Below are positions 34,447 to 46,314 of a DNA stretch of 64,000 nt, one piece after another. A model generated the notes under the pieces. That model was not told the origin of the DNA, ran no database searches, and worked only from the letters and a program-made list of their open reading frames with translations. Source of the DNA: Rhizophagus irregularis. Taxonomy: Eukaryota > Glomeromycota > Glomeromycetes > Glomerales > Glomeraceae. A program made the translations under genes and the position numbers. The stretch covers positions 3,412,501-3,476,500 of the forward strand of contig NC_089447.1 in the NCBI RefSeq assembly GCF_026210795.1. Reading direction: 5' to 3'. How positions within the stretch are numbered: the stretch's first letter is position 1; each line of letters opens with the position of its first letter.

Positions 34447-37400
34447 ATGACTAGTAACAAGAATTCTTTTGACCCGACACCAAAATTAAAGTCTAGCCCT
34501 ACTGAAATTTTGTTTATTCCTTTTAATATAAATAAGAGTTATTGTTATTGTGGAAATGAATATCTTAGAAGTAAGAACCAAAAATATTGCATATTTTGCT
34601 TGTTTGTATATACAAAATTTCTTACCGATAATGATACTAGTATTAATACATATTTGGATGTTTACGTTGATGAACATTTTATAATTTCATATTTCAAACA
34701 GATAGTTTCAAATCAATTATTACATAATAGGAATCGTAATTTATATGAAACTTGTAAATTATGTGGTCACAAACGAAAAAGTATTATTTGTCCAGGTTGT
34801 TATATAATTTCTTTCGAATTTAGTGAATCAACTTATAATAATCAACATATTCCAATTCTTTATTTACCATGGTGGGATGCTTATGATCAATGTATAGTTT
34901 GTGGTTTAAAATTAAATTTCTCATCCGATTGTCAAAAATGGTGCAAATATTGTATCATTATTTATATTGGATGTAGATATTGTTTAACAACCAATATTAT
35001 TTTCGGAATTGCAGAAAAATCTCAATGTAAGAAATGTAAAAGAATTTCAACCATCATTGTTCATTTGAATGATATGACAAATATTATTAAGTACTTTTTA
35101 GAAATTAACGCTCATAATTATGATCAGATTTATAATTATGTGAATAATATTGATGAAAATTCTAATTTATTAGAAATATATCATTTTATAAAGAAACTTA
35201 ATTATTTTCCTTTAAGAATTTTATATTCTCAAATCGCAAATTTAGAAAATCCTTTTGACTTAGCTATACCAATTATGTTTATTCCTTTTCATAATAACAT
35301 GTATAGTTGTTATTATTGTAAAAAAATTTATTCTGAAACATCATTATTTAATCAAAGATATTGCAAAGATTGCTTTTATTGGTGTATTAAGTGTTCAACT
35401 AGTAATAAGGATATTAAATGTGCAATTAATAACTTAGATATATGTATAAGCACAACTAATATTAATTGTGATAAACATGAACCAAGAAAATTGGATTTTT
35501 GTGTTCAAGAATGGTGTGAAAATTGTTCTGAGATTACATACTTCAAACAAATTGTCACAGATCAACAATTTGATTCTGGTGATTATTATGAAGAAAATTG
35601 TAGATTATGTGAAAAATTAATTTATATACGAAATGATAATTATGTATCATTTAACTTATGTTCAAATTGTTACCTAATTTCATTTGAATTAATACAATCA
35701 AATTTGATTAACAAACGTATTCCAATTCTTTATTTACCATGGTGGGATACTTATGATAAATGTATAATTTGTTATCAGCCTCTAGAACCAAAAACTGATT
35801 GTCAAAAATGGTGCTCAAATTGTTTTATAATTTATATTGGATGTAGATATTGTTTAACTACAAATATTATTTTTGGATTTATTCATCAATCTCAATGTAA
35901 AAAATGCAAAAGAAATATTTCTGTTAATATTACTGGAAATTATAATATAGATGAATTTATTTATTTTAAAAAAATTAATATTGATAATTATCATCAAATT
36001 AATTGTTACATCAATAATATTAAAGAAAATTCTAACCCATTAAATCCATTAAATATATATAGATATATTAAAGAAAATGTTCATTATAATAATCCAAATA
36101 ATGATTCTTCTTCTTTAATAAAACTAAGACCTGAATGGATTCCATTTTCAAAACTTACAAATTTAGAACAAATAGCTAGAGGAGGACATGGTATTATTCA
36201 TAAAGCTTCATATGATGGAAATATTGTTGCTGTAAAAGAAGTTTTAAATTCTCAAAATACTAGTAGAGATTTTTTAAATGAGGTAAATTTTTTTTAAATT
36301 TTAAAAACTTTTATTTTTTTAATTTAAAACTATTATCTAATTATTTTTTTTATTAATTTTTAGCTAAAATTACTTTATAAATGTTATGATAGGAAATTTG
36401 AATATATTATTAAATGTCATGGTGTTACAAGAAATCTTATGACAAAAGAATTTATGTTTATAATGAAGTATGCAAATGGAGGGGATTTACATAATTATTT
36501 ACAAAAACATTTTACAAAAATTACATGGAAGGATAAATTACATATTTTATGGAGAATTTCGGATGGTCTTCAAGCTATTCATAAACATGATCTCGTACAT
36601 CGAGATTTTCATAGTGGTAATATATTGGTTGAAATAATTGAACATGTAAATCAATATTTAATAGGAGATTTAGGATTATCACAACCTGCAAATAATACTT
36701 TATCAAGCAATGAAATATATGGAGTAATACCTTACATTGCTCCAGAAATATTTAAAGGGAAAACATTTTCAAAAGAATCTGATGTATATAGTATGGGTAT
36801 GATTATGTGGGAATTGACAACCGGTTGTAAACCTTTCGCAAATGTTGAACATGATGTTGATTTAGTTTGTGAAATTATCGATGGAACAAGACCTGAAATT
36901 ACAGAAGATACTCCTGAAGATTTTGCTAATTTAATGAAAAAATGTTGGAATTCTGATCCAAAAAAAAGACCTTTTGCTGAAAAAATTTGCAAAAGTTTAG
37001 AACTTTGGTCAGAAAAAGAAGAAGATGCTAATCAGTTTATTCAAGCTGAAAAAATACGAAAAGATCTAATAAAATATAATTCACTTGGTCCCAAAATGCC
37101 TCATTCAAAAGCAACTTTTACGAGTATATCATTAAGTCCTTTTATTTCCAAGTCTTCAAGTAAAACAATAATTAAAGAATTAAATAATGATAACGGTAAT
37201 TTTATTTTATATGATCACTAATTATTTATTAATTAACATTTAACTCATTTTTTTTTTTTAGAATACGTAACAAGAGAACTTGATTTTGACATAGATGGTA
37301 TTCAAAGGTACGATCAAAATATTACTATATTTAGGCAGAGATTTTATTATTCAAAATTTGAATACTCAGCACACTGTATATTTTATACCAGCCAATCATT

Positions 37401-37581
37401 GAGCAAAACAAGTTCGGAAATAAATCCTTCGGGAAAACGGGGTATTGAAAACGAAATTTACGTTAATAGTAAGTAAATTATTTATTTAAATATGGTGTAA
37501 TTGTAAGCAACATTCAGATGATCATGTTTTTATTATTTAATAGAAAAACACGTTAAAATTAGTAACGAAACTGAAGAATAA
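34447..37581 (+). CDS. Kinase with duplicated cysteine-rich N-terminal region, 961 aa
   Basis: Exons 34447-36282, 36364-37195, 37262-37307, 37335-37468, 37544-37581; all phases agree. Residues about 15-270 and 275-550 are two copies of one cysteine-rich unit. Shared landmarks: [IM]xFIPF, paired CxxC, YFKQIV, CxLC, CYxISFE, the block IPILYLPWWD, CQKWC, then YIGCRYCLTTNIIFG and CKKCKR. The CxxC pairs suggest several zinc-binding ribbons; partner unknown. The kinase follows at about 570-850: IARGGHGIIHKA, VAVKEV, EFMFIMKYANGGDLHNYL, HRDFHSGNIL, GDLGLSQP (DLG for DFG), PYIAPEIF, DVYSMGMIMWELTTGCKPF, MKKCWNSDPKKRP. Catalytic Lys and Asp residues are present. The C-terminal tail is Ser/Lys-rich and spread over three short exons, the last ending SNETEE. 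Confidence 0.85.
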
Positions 37582-38257
37582 ACTTTATGTATAAATCGGA
37601 ATACGATAACACCGAATCTCAAGAATACAAGAATAGTAACTTTTATTTTATTTATTTACTATTTTTTTTTTTATTAAATGTATTATAAATAATTATTTTA
37701 TAAATTTTGAACAAATACTTGTAATTTACTTTTCTCGTTCATTATTCAAAAAATAAAATGTCAACTTGTCAGTTGTCAATTAAAAGAAAAGTACCAAAGT
37801 AATTTTTTAATTGAGACCTTAAGTTATTTTTTTGACAAAAAGTTATTAATGTCGTCAATAAAGTATAGGAATGTCGCGAACTAAAATTATTTACGTGCTA
37901 CCAAATGCATTAGCAAAACTTCTCGGTAAATAAGTTTTCTGCTTTTATTCGCGATATTTAAATTGTAAATCAATTCCTATTATTTAAATTAACTAAGCAC
38001 TAATCATAAATCATTATTAAATCATGAATAAATTTTATCGATTTATTTATGATGCAACTTATTTAAATGACAACATATTGTGGAGCATTATATTATTTAA
38101 AAAGAATACATATAATCTAAAAAATTATTACCGTTATCGTTATTGGTAGCCTTCATTATTAATATAGAAATCGCTCCATAATTCTTATTTCTTTCATTAG
38201 TATTTAACATTCTTTTCCGACTATTATTATTTATATCATCATTTCCAGGAATAATCA
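37582..38257. other. Convergent 3' intergenic region
   Basis: This lies between the 3' ends of the rightward kinase gene and the leftward Kelch gene. No further gene is seen; it is AT-rich. Confidence 0.45.
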
Positions 38258-39961
38258 TTAATTTTTTTGTTCTCGTTTAATCTTAATCCATCTATATATA
38301 AAGAAGCATCCGAATAACAATATAGTACCAGCAAACAAAGATCCCACAATTGAAACAATCATAGTTAATGATGATTTTTCAGACTGTTGAGCTGAAAGTA
38401 AATTTACTGAATGTGATGGTGATGATGATTGTGTTGGTGATGACGATTGTTCTATTGATGATGACGGCAGACTTGATGGATCCGGATTATATGAAGGAAC
38501 AAAATTATAAGTCCATATGTATTCATTATTATTACTAATATCAAGTAATAAAATATCGCTTTCAATTGGAGGATCATAACCAAATCCTATTAAAATTTAA
38601 ATATATTTTTTTATATAAAAATCGAAATTAATTTCATATCAATTTAAAAATTATTATATTAAATTATATTTTTATTATTTATACTTACCAAATGATACAA
38701 CCATATATTTTTCAATCACATTTGCTTTATGATACATTCGACTTTTTGGAATTTGCCCAGAAATTTTTGGAATACGCCATTCAAAGTTGATTAAATTTAA
38801 CTCATAAAGTGAATCTTCAATTGTAAGGTTATTACGTGCGACAGTTGTGGTACCTCCGAAAATTATTATTCTTTGACCATCTAATCCTATTAGTAAATAA
38901 AAATTTCAATATGGAATGTTTATTTGTTGTTATATTATTGATTAAGTACATACCGAGAACGGCAGAAAAACCACTCCTACCGGATGGTACTATTCCTGAA
39001 GTTGTCTATATTAAAAAAAAAATTTAAATTATAAATTATTTTCATATTCAAATAATCTATGCAAACTTACTTTTATACTCCAATTATCATTAATTATATC
39101 ATATAAATAGACCTGTATAGTGTATAAATTAAATGAAATTATTGTAATTAGTTAATTAGTTACATAAAAATATATACAGTATATCAAAATTATAAAATTA
39201 TCTAGGAATAATTTACCTGTTTCAATGTTAATTCCTCACCATTATAACCACCTAAATAATAAATAAATATTAATATTAAATAATATTAGAAATATAGAAA
39301 TTACTCACTTACCCATATAAATAATGTTATTATTAGGTAATAAAATGGCACCATAATTTCCTCTTGCAGTTGGTGCACCAATTGTACTTCCTTGCCCCCA
39401 ACTAAGATTTATTGTATCCAAAATAAGCATATCATTTACATAATTTGTATTTTTTTCGTTAATAACTTTCATTCCACTCCATAAATACATCTTTCCATTA
39501 TTATCTATAATTCCAATCAGATCTCGCTTTCTAATATTATTAATACCAGTTATTGTTGGAGTACTCCACGCATTACTCTGTGTATCATATCTATAAACTA
39601 ATGTTTCGGCAGTTGATTCGATTATTCCTCCATATAAGAATAACGTATTATTATTTCTATTACTTTTAACAGTTGCAGAAAAAGCATGTGATGGGAGAGT
39701 ATAATAGTCTGATAAATCTTCCCATGTTAATTCTTTAGTATTAAATGGAGTAGAAAAATCAATATAAAAAAACTCTTTTCCGAGAAGGTATTCAATACTT
39801 GATGTCATATCATATCCGCCAAACATATACAATTTATTATCATCAAGAACTGCTGCTGTATGACCAAATCGTTGTCTTGGCTCGTAAAATTTCGTTTGAC
39901 AATTTATTAATTGAAATAAATATAATAAAATAATAATATTCGCTAGAGACTTTTGTAACAT
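38258..39961 (-). CDS. Kelch-repeat type I membrane protein, 434 aa
   Basis: Exons (minus): 39961-39313, 39251-39217, 39112-39071, 39005-38954, 38886-38689, 38586-38258; phases agree. An N-terminal hydrophobic signal peptide (residues about 5-22, ending INCQT) precedes Kelch blades: GHTAAVLDDNKLYMFGGYD, FSATVKSNRNNNTLFLYGG, GNYGAILLPNNNIIYMGGY, GRSGFSAVLGLDGQRIIIFGG, YHKANVIEKYMVVSFGFGY. A Ser/Pro/Gln-rich linker (PSSLPSSSIEQSSSPTQSS) follows, then one transmembrane segment (MIVSIVGSLFAGTILLFGCFF) and a short basic cytoplasmic tail (RWIKIKREQKN). It is likely anchored in the plasma membrane with the propeller outside; ligand unknown. Kelch proteins of this layout are common in this fungal group. 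Confidence 0.85.
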
Positions 39962-41544
39962 TATTGCGTCTTTTTTAATTTAGCTGATATTATTATTATT
40001 ATTATTTTTTAGGAGTTACTAAAGTTGCATGTTTTATATTGACCAGATTGTACTTTGTGGCACTATTCTGAATTAGTGCATTCTATAAATTCGTTTCACC
40101 GAAGCAATTGAACATTTTAATTGTTCGACGTTGGTTTGACTAACAAACAAATAACAATTTCGACGTTACACGAGATTTCATTATAATATTTCCTTAAAAG
40201 TTAAACCACGTTGTTATTATTTTACATAAGAATTGTTTGTTTACCCTAGATTTAAATAAACGCAGGATCATAACAAATAAAATTTCCTATAGCAAAATGT
40301 ATTGTCAGACAAATTATGCACATCGGAAATGTTTGGAAAATTGTCCAATCATTTTAAGTAACGTTATGAAAATCAATAAAATTAATCATTGTAACACCTG
40401 AGCCCATAGAGAATTATGTTTGCCACCTCAGGTATTAACAAAATGACTCTTTATTAATAATATAAATAAATACAATAATATGCTTGGTTTAATAACATTA
40501 AATAACAAAATAAATAATTCATAACAAAATTCGTCTAATTTCTCTCCTTTCCAAAAGGTGATCTTCACGCCCTTTTATGTTTGTTTTTGTGTAACTAAAT
40601 TCATAATTTCGATTCATGGATTTAAATTATTAAAGTATTTCCATTGTTTTAAAGTATTTCCATTATCTTAATTTTGTATCCATTTGATCATCATAAACTC
40701 CTGAATTATGATTTATAATATTAACGTAGTGATCAACAAATTAATCACTTGACACCTTAGATCACTTGATTTCATTCAATTTAGTATCTTTCGGATCCTC
40801 ATTTATCCTTAAATCTCGTGACTAATAGTTTAAGGTCATCACGGACCAATTACCTTAATCCATGTGATTATTAGTTTAACGACTTCTCGGTCCAATTTAA
40901 AATAAAAATAAAAATAAGTTAAAATTTTATACACTAAGACTAAATGTAATACTGCGCCTCACAATTAATAAATTTACTAGATATACTACGGCATTACATC
41001 ATGCAATATGACCAGTAACGTTACACGAACATAAAATGCATTTTCTATTTTTATTGGCTTTTGAAAAAGAAAAATTTTTGTTATTGATAGATCTTTATAA
41101 TATGAAAGCATATCTAATTTATAACAAAAATTAAATGGTTTACTTGAAAAGTTTATTTTTTGCTTCGAGTTTAAAAGAAAAGAGATAAATATGTAAAGTC
41201 ATAAAACGATACATTTCATAATTTTCATAATTTTGCCATGCAATTACATAATAAGTAATGTTACGTTTCTTGCTTTTTTCTTGTATTAGGAACATTTCCA
41301 TTATTTTGTAATTATGGATTATTGGATAATTTTTTTCGTTTCTACATTTTATATTATTATTGATAGGAATATATATTTCATTCTCAAATTAATTTTTTTT
41401 TTAATAAAATGATGCGAATTTATTTTACGCATTATGCAAAAAACTTTATCTTGGTATGTATTATTGAAGATGAAATATTTACTTATAATGTACTTTACAT
41501 ATATAAGAGGTAGGAATCGTGCTTTTCAAAATTTTTTATTATTA
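39962..41544. other. Intergenic; possible repeat element at 40388-40975
   Basis: No gene is supported. ACCTGAG and CTCAGGT arms lie close together at 40396-40436. An imperfect ~37-bp direct repeat (TAGTTTAA...CGGACCAATT and TAGTTTAACGACTTCTCGGT) lies at about 40820-40900. Together they hint at an old mobile element, but no ends could be fixed. Confidence 0.35.
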
Positions 41545-41817
41545 TCATTTAATAAAAAATATGGTAATTGCTAACGTCCAGTAGGTGTATGTAATCAGAT
41601 TTAATTTTCGGCTTACAGTATCATTACCTCGAACAATACTTTGAAATGTAACCTTAGACTTTTCAGATGTTATACTAGTAGGAAAGTTATGCGCGAAATA
41701 ATATAATTGAATATTTGTCCAAGATGAATTCCAAGAGCTACTAGAAGCCAAATCCGTAGGCCGTCCAACGAGATACCGTACCTTCAACATAAACCAAATA
41801 TTCCTATTAGATATCAT
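41545..41817 (-). CDS. Hypothetical 90-aa ORF, uncertain
   Basis: Open from ATG to TAA, containing VRYLVGRPTDLASSSSWNSS and TSEKSKVTFQSIVRGNDT. Composition is more gene-like than the surroundings, and the Ser/Thr-rich middle looks like a secreted or structural fragment. It may be one exon of a decayed gene. No domain is recognised. Confidence 0.3.
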   Translation of the reverse strand: MISNRNIWFMLKVRYLVGRPTDLASSSSWNSSWTNIQLYYFAHNFPTSITSEKSKVTFQSIVRGNDTVSRKLNLITYTYWTLAITIFFIK

Positions 41818-42936
41818 AATACGGAAGGATTCATGGCATATGTATTTGATAGTGTATGATACAAATAATAATGAATGATTATAAATCTTAGAAATTTTAT
41901 AATCAAATTTTTAGTCTAGCAATGGTAATTCTATATTTTAATTGAAGCTATTAAATGATCGAATGAATTGTGGAATGAAATTGGAATAAATTATGAATTA
42001 CATAATTTTATCTATAAAAATAGATGCATTAAACGATTTATAATTCTATTGGAGTAAAAATGTTGCTATTGTTACGATATTTCTTGGAAATATTAAAGCT
42101 TTAAATAGGAGAAAAAAAATGAAAAAAAGAATCTAAAATTTTCATTGAACCAATTAAACTTATAGGATAAATTATTTGTTTTTCTTTTTTAGTAACTGAA
42201 GTTCATTCTATATATTTATTAGCGGAAAAGTTAAGAAGATATTGAAACGTAAAGAACTTTTTAATTAGTTGAAGTATTGAGATTGAAATTACATCATTAG
42301 ATCAACCACTTTGTCATGATATCATGTTGAAGGCGCGAATATACACGTGGTATCAATGTTTACCAATGCTCGATTTATTTAAGACTAACAACTGATTTGG
42401 CGGAAGGACTGATGCTGTAAAATTAAATTATTATTCACGTGTGCTTAAATTTTATTTTACTTTTTTTTCGACAATAAACAACGATTTTTGATTCACTAGA
42501 ATTTCTAATCATTTATCTCCATTCATTTTATGATAAACTTTTTACTAGTATAAAAATATATTTAACAACAGTTCAGTAGTCACAAATGAGTATGTTATAT
42601 TTATGTTATAACAAAGAAATATTTTTTGAACTAAAGAAAGCTATTTACTAAATCAGTTAAAACAATTTCAATTCGTACAATAGAAATAATAATTAAAGTA
42701 ATAAATTAGAACGAATTCAAGATTATCTCGTCAATATTTTCCATTAATTAATAAAAATTTTATTACTAATAAAATGCAAAATATATAATATTCATCCGTA
42801 AAAAATAAATTGTATTGAAGAAACTTAAAAAATTTTTTTTATTACCATTTATTTAGTTTATAGTAACAATTTTCAGGTAAATAAATAATACTAAATACAT
42901 ATGAATCGTAAAGAATATACTAACATCTTTAATTAA
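41818..42936. other. Intergenic 3' of BTB-TLDc copy 1
   Basis: No gene is supported; AT-rich. Confidence 0.4.
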
Positions 42937-44456
42937 TCAATCTTTCATAATTTGAAATACTTCAAATTCTTCTACAAAAAAGTTACCAATTTCTCTAATC
43001 AATTCATAATATGCTGGGAATTGCATCATCCCATTATGATTATCTGTGCACAAAATAAGTTCATGACCACCAAATACTGGACCAAAATTAGGATTATTAC
43101 ATATGGCAAAATTTTCATCTTTTACTCGACTTAAAATATTTTCTTCAATCTTTTCTTTATTCTTAAAAGAAAATATAAAACTATCTTTAGTAGTACCATT
43201 AGTATTATCAGATTTCCATATGATCGGATTATATCCTCCAAGAATTTCATTACTATCTTTCACTTTAATAATTGATATAGTATGAGATTGATAATCACAA
43301 ATCTCATGGAATTTACTAGCTGAGAATCCATCCCTGGTTCCACGAAGAATTAACTTGAATTCATATAAATTTTTCATCTCGTCAGTATTTTCTAATCTAT
43401 CGATCCATCTTGAAATTAATTCAACATGTTGAAATGTAATGATTTGTGAATCAATACTTTTTGAACTAGTAATTTCCTTAGTTATTATTTTTGATTCTGG
43501 TTTATGATTTGGCTGATCTATAAAATGTTTAATTAAATTTTCACGTAGATCTTTTGGTATGATTTTTTTATACGGATAAACTTTGTTTAAAAATTCTTTA
43601 TGATTTAAATTAAAGAATTTAATAAAAGGAATAAATTGTTGTAAAGTATTCTTTAAAGTATTAAAATCGTCTTTTGAATAACTTGAAGGGTCTGAAGAAA
43701 GTCCAGGATTTTGAGCAATGCCCCATTTAAGTACTTGTTCCCAAATTTGAATAACATTCATTTGAAAGTTATCATGTTGAATAAGAGAAATTAAAGATTT
43801 TTCTGAAAGTGAAATAAAATCGACCGAATTAAAAATTTTTTCAGATTCGTTGGACATTAATTCCGTACAAAAATTTTGTAATTCCAAGAAAGAATCGTTT
43901 TCAAAGCTTGTTTTATATATTAAACTAAAATTTTGTTCCATCCAATTTTTTTTATTTTCAATCAAGAATGATTGTAAATGAGTGATTAATTCTTGAAGAC
44001 TAAGCTCATTTGCAGCAATCAAGATTTTAATAATATCCGAAGTATCATATTCCTCTAAAGAAAGTCTCCCTCCATAAATATATCTAGAATGAAAAATATT
44101 TGAATATTATCCGTAAGAATTAAATATATTCATATCTATTTTTTTTACAAAAAAAAAAAAAAATCGTTATAATTTATTATTTCAATTTCCTACCTCAAAA
44201 TCATTTGAAAAATTTCAGGCAAAATATTTGGTAATTTAATATGTACCAAGATTCCATCGTTATTATTTTTATTAACGTTAGTCGATAAAATTCTTCGTAA
44301 ATAAGAAGAGCGATAATTTAAAATAATCAAATGAGAACGAAAAATCTTTACATAAGGATCATTACCAACTTCAATGGTTACATCATAAAATTCATTATCT
44401 TCTAAAATTTCAAGTAAATTTTGAGATAATTTTGGTAAAAATTTATCATCATACAT
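42937..44456 (-). CDS. BTB-BACK-TLDc protein, copy 1, 469 aa
   Basis: Exons (minus): 44456-44194 and 44083-42937, joined AG|A at an arginine. An N-terminal BTB/POZ domain (residues about 15-125: FYDVTIEVGNDPYVKIFRSH, LPNILPEIFQMILRYIYGG) is followed by a BACK-like helical region (about 125-260, IENKKNWMEQNFSLIYKTSF) and a C-terminal TLDc domain (about 295-469: YEFKLILRGTRDGFSASKFH, GGYNPIIWK, DSFIFSFKN, FGPVFGGHELIL). BTB proteins usually bind CUL3 as substrate adaptors; TLDc domains are linked to oxidation resistance and V-ATPase binding. The function of this combination is inferred only. Start: MYDDKFLPKLS, conserved in all five copies; the frame is open further upstream but that part is promoter-like. 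The gene looks intact. Confidence 0.88.
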
Positions 44457-44596
44457 TATAACTGACTTTCGATTTTCAAAGAAATAAAAGAAATGTAAAA
44501 TTGTTCCGATTTGCCGAATGAATATTCTTATATATAAATTCGGAAAATTTTCGGCCCGAGAATCACGAAACATCTGACTAGATCATGTGATTTATT
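44457..44596 (-). promoter_or_regulatory. Conserved promoter block of BTB-TLDc copy 1
   Basis: Read on the minus strand: CACATGATC, then TCGGGCCGAA, a TATATATAAG box, CATTCGGCAAATCGG, and CAATTTTACATTTCTTT before the ATG. The same order is found upstream of all five copies. Confidence 0.6.
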
Positions 44597-45033
44597 TACG
44601 AAAAATCCACGTTAAAAGTTTCAAAATAGAAATAATTTGATATTGACAAAGCTGTAGTTAAAGTAATCAATTACAAAACAAATTCAAGATTATATGACAA
44701 TATATTTTATTACTTACTGTAATAAAATTTTATGGGGTTTGTTTTTCTACGCACTGCATAAATTGCAAGGGTGCATAAAATTTTAAATTTATTATAAAAA
44801 TTTACAATTTTACGCATTATGTGAAATTTTATTAAAATTTATCTGAGTGCACATATTTTTTTTTTTACGCATTCCTAATAATAATAATACAATTACCGAC
44901 AAAAATGAAACTTTAAATAATACGACTACAATATCTATAATTAAAACAATGATAAGTTAACGATTTTTCGTCATAAATGTCAATTAACAATCCTATATAA
45001 AAGTGAAAGAAAAAAACTCATTTTTTCTTGAAT
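44597..45033. other. Intergenic
   Basis: AT-rich. GGGTGCATAAAAT at about 44769 recurs at about 46048, suggesting a small dispersed repeat. No gene is seen. Confidence 0.4.
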
Positions 45034-45296
45034 CTGTTAATACTCTAAGCCAATGTCTAAACTTAAGCCAACTCCTAGACCCGAATCTAATGCATAACCT
45101 AAGTCAATGCAAAATCCTACATAATTAAAAAAAGAATTAGCATTTTATTCTTTAACCAATCATCCCTGATCCTAACCCTAACGCTAAGTTAATCATGAAG
45201 CCAACTCCTAACCCTAAACCAACTCCCTAACCCTTACCCTAACCCTAATCTAATTCTAAGCCAACGCCTAACCCTAACCAACGCTAACCAACTCGT
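45034..45296. repeat. Degenerate telomere-like repeats (CCTAACCCTAA)
   Basis: Runs such as CCTAACCCTAA, CCCTAACCCTTACCCTAA and GCCTAACCCTAA, mixed with variants (CTAAGCCAA, CTAACCAA), fill the stretch, most densely at 45170-45290. They match the (TTAGGG)n telomere motif on the other strand. They are degenerate and lie inside the BTB-TLDc cluster, so they are interstitial rather than a chromosome end. Confidence 0.75.
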
Positions 45297-45299
45297 AAT

Positions 45300-45500
45300 G
45301 ACTTACCAATTAGAATTTTTATTCGCCATTTTTTTTTTATTTTGACGGAGATTTGATGGATAAGTAGCATGATTATGTTTTTTATAATTACAATAACTAC
45401 ATTTGTTTTGATTCCGCTCATTAGAAATTTCATTAGAGTCATTTGAAGTTTCTAAAGGTCTTTTAAATCTGGTGTTTCCTGCAGTCTTCCCTTTGGATGT
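45300..45500 (-). pseudogene. Remnant with zinc-knuckle-like motif (transposon scrap)
   Basis: On the minus strand one frame reads RKTAGNTRFKRPLETSNDSN and then NKCSYCNYKKHNHATYPSNL. The CSYC...H....Y order is a CCHC zinc knuckle whose last cysteine is lost. Such a tail commonly ends transposase-type proteins in this group. No other part is present. Confidence 0.35.
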
Positions 45501-45560
45501 CTATCCCGGGATTTCTAACATTTTCCTGATCAAATTCTGATAGGTTATTCATATTCTTAG

Positions 45561-46314
45561 GCTGGTCTAATTCTTAAGCTAACTTCTAATGTTAAATTTG
45601 CATTTGTTTCCGCAGTATTACTGTCATTTGGAATATTCTCAAGAAATTCTTCAGTACACTATCAGAGAAATAGACTCAATATCACTCATTGACATTGTTA
45701 AAGCCGTAAATAATCCCTATAAAAAATTTTATCCGTTATTTCTCTAAAAACTCCGTAAAAATGAGCCTTTCACGGATCCATTCACGGAAAATGTAAATAA
45801 TTTGATAAATTCCGTGACATAAGGCTATTAATTCCGGAAACATGAGCCTTTTACGGAAAAAAGACGGAATATAAAAAACGGATCGACTTTTTTTACAGGA
45901 AATAAATGAAAATAATAAGGAGAATGAAAAAGAAAAATGGAGCTTATAAAAGCTTATTGAAAGTTTGGATAAATCATGTGATGATCACAAATATCCGACA
46001 AATAAACTTTATAAAATTATAATCCCCATGCACACAAAAAAATTATGCTAGGGTGCATAAAATGCATCACGCACAAAATCTAAATTCCTAAATTTTATTA
46101 CTAAAATACAAAATATATAATTTTTATCCGTAAACAATAAATTGTATTAAAGAAGAAACTTAAGAATTTTTTTTATTTCTATGTTTAAATGGTAATTAAT
46201 AAAAACAGTATTATAATCTTATTTAATTTGTAATAATGTAATATTTTTCAGATAAATAAATAATACTAAATACATATGAATCGTGAAGAATATACTAGTA
46301 GCATTTTTAATTAA
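45561..46314. other. Intergenic between copies 1 and 2
   Basis: Two copies of ATGAGCCTTTYACGGA-type sequence (about 45760 and 45850) lie among short repeats with ACGGA/TCCGT motifs. No gene is seen. Confidence 0.4.

Noticed and set aside
34486-36992. Minus-strand frames inside the cysteine-rich kinase
   Set aside because: Shadows of the plus-strand coding sequence, which has clear domains and splice sites.
42952-43285. Plus-strand frames opposite BTB-TLDc copy 1, and similar ones opposite copies 2, 3 and 5
   Set aside because: They recur in each copy as mirrors of the conserved TLDc coding strand.
44457-44573. N-terminal extension of BTB-TLDc copy 1 (MFRDSRAENF...)
   Set aside because: The same DNA upstream of the other copies is promoter-like and not conserved as protein; MYDDKFLPKLS is the common start.
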